Source: Candidatus Eiseniibacteriota bacterium (GTDB taxonomy: Bacteria; Eisenbacteria; RBG-16-71-46). From it: DNA of 13,962 bases. The stretch covers positions 1-13,962 of the forward strand of contig VBPB01000002.1 of assembly GCA_005893365.1 (NCBI GenBank). The letters are read 5' to 3'. A program made the translations under genes and the position numbers. Below are positions 13,913 to 13,962 of this stretch, in pieces (positions within the stretch are counted from its first letter, which is position 1; each line of letters begins with the position of its first letter). A model generated the notes under the pieces. It worked only from the letters and a program-made list of their open reading frames with translations, was not told the DNA's origin and searched no databases.

Positions 13913-13962
13913 ATGACCGACCCCAGACCCGAGAACCCGTTCCGCGTGCTGCCGGCGCCGGC
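13913..13962 (+). CDS. Start of the next gene, probably another nuo subunit (nuoB by position)
   Basis: An ATG at 13913 with AAGGAG 8 nt upstream (13899-13904) begins a frame that runs off the right edge. Only 16 complete codons are visible (MTDPRPENPFRVLPAP). They carry no diagnostic motif. In most bacteria nuoB follows nuoA directly, so NuoB is the likeliest product, but NuoC or a fused subunit is possible. Confidence 0.6.
   Translation, partial: MTDPRPENPFRVLPAP

Overview
The window is very GC-rich DNA (about 70% or more by eye over most of its length), with GTG starts, 4-nt stop/start overlaps and long open frames on every strand. EtfB/EtfA sit directly ahead of nuoA, and the exporter group includes a secreted outer-membrane-type barrel. 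Together these suggest a Gram-negative, respiring, high-GC bacterium. The protein style fits Rokubacteria/Methylomirabilota or a deltaproteobacteria-like soil lineage, but this is an impression and not a placement.

Layout. Bases 1-231 hold the 3' part of an unrecognised frame with visibly lower GC. A gene-free stretch with one promoter-like site follows. At 482-964 (+) is a stand-alone AAA-associated C-terminal domain protein, a domain normally fused to nitrate/sulfonate-type ABC ATPases. It converges with a small membrane-anchored protein (980-1357, -). From 8155 down to 1479 all genes read on the minus strand: an outer-membrane beta-barrel protein, two ABC half-exporters that overlap by GTGA and carry complementary active-site lesions (a classic heterodimer), an XRE-cupin regulator with its own strong promoter, and an MFS transporter. 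This looks like an export/efflux module with an embedded regulatory operon.

From 8303 onward genes read on the plus strand. A D-2-hydroxyacid dehydrogenase, a MobA-like nucleotidyltransferase and a LysA-type PLP decarboxylase are packed into one operon. A 430-base gene-free stretch follows, holding a terminator-like hairpin, three perfect tandem 19-mers, a large imperfect inverted repeat with two nested hairpins (a MITE- or REP-like palindrome), a promoter and a 14-bp perfect palindrome. After it come etfB-etfA, then a promoter, nuoA and the start of the next gene (probably nuoB). EtfAB delivers electrons from acyl-CoA or related dehydrogenases towards the quinone pool, and Nuo is complex I, so the right end is a respiratory region.

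No CRISPR array, tRNA, rRNA, transposase, phage gene or clearly new multi-gene system was found. The most interesting non-coding signals are the 11253-11540 repeat/palindrome region, the palindrome lodged between the -35 and -10 of the regulator promoter, and a likely non-canonical ATC start for the first ABC half-transporter. Several promoter-like sites share the form TTGNNN, 17-18 nt, then NANNNT.
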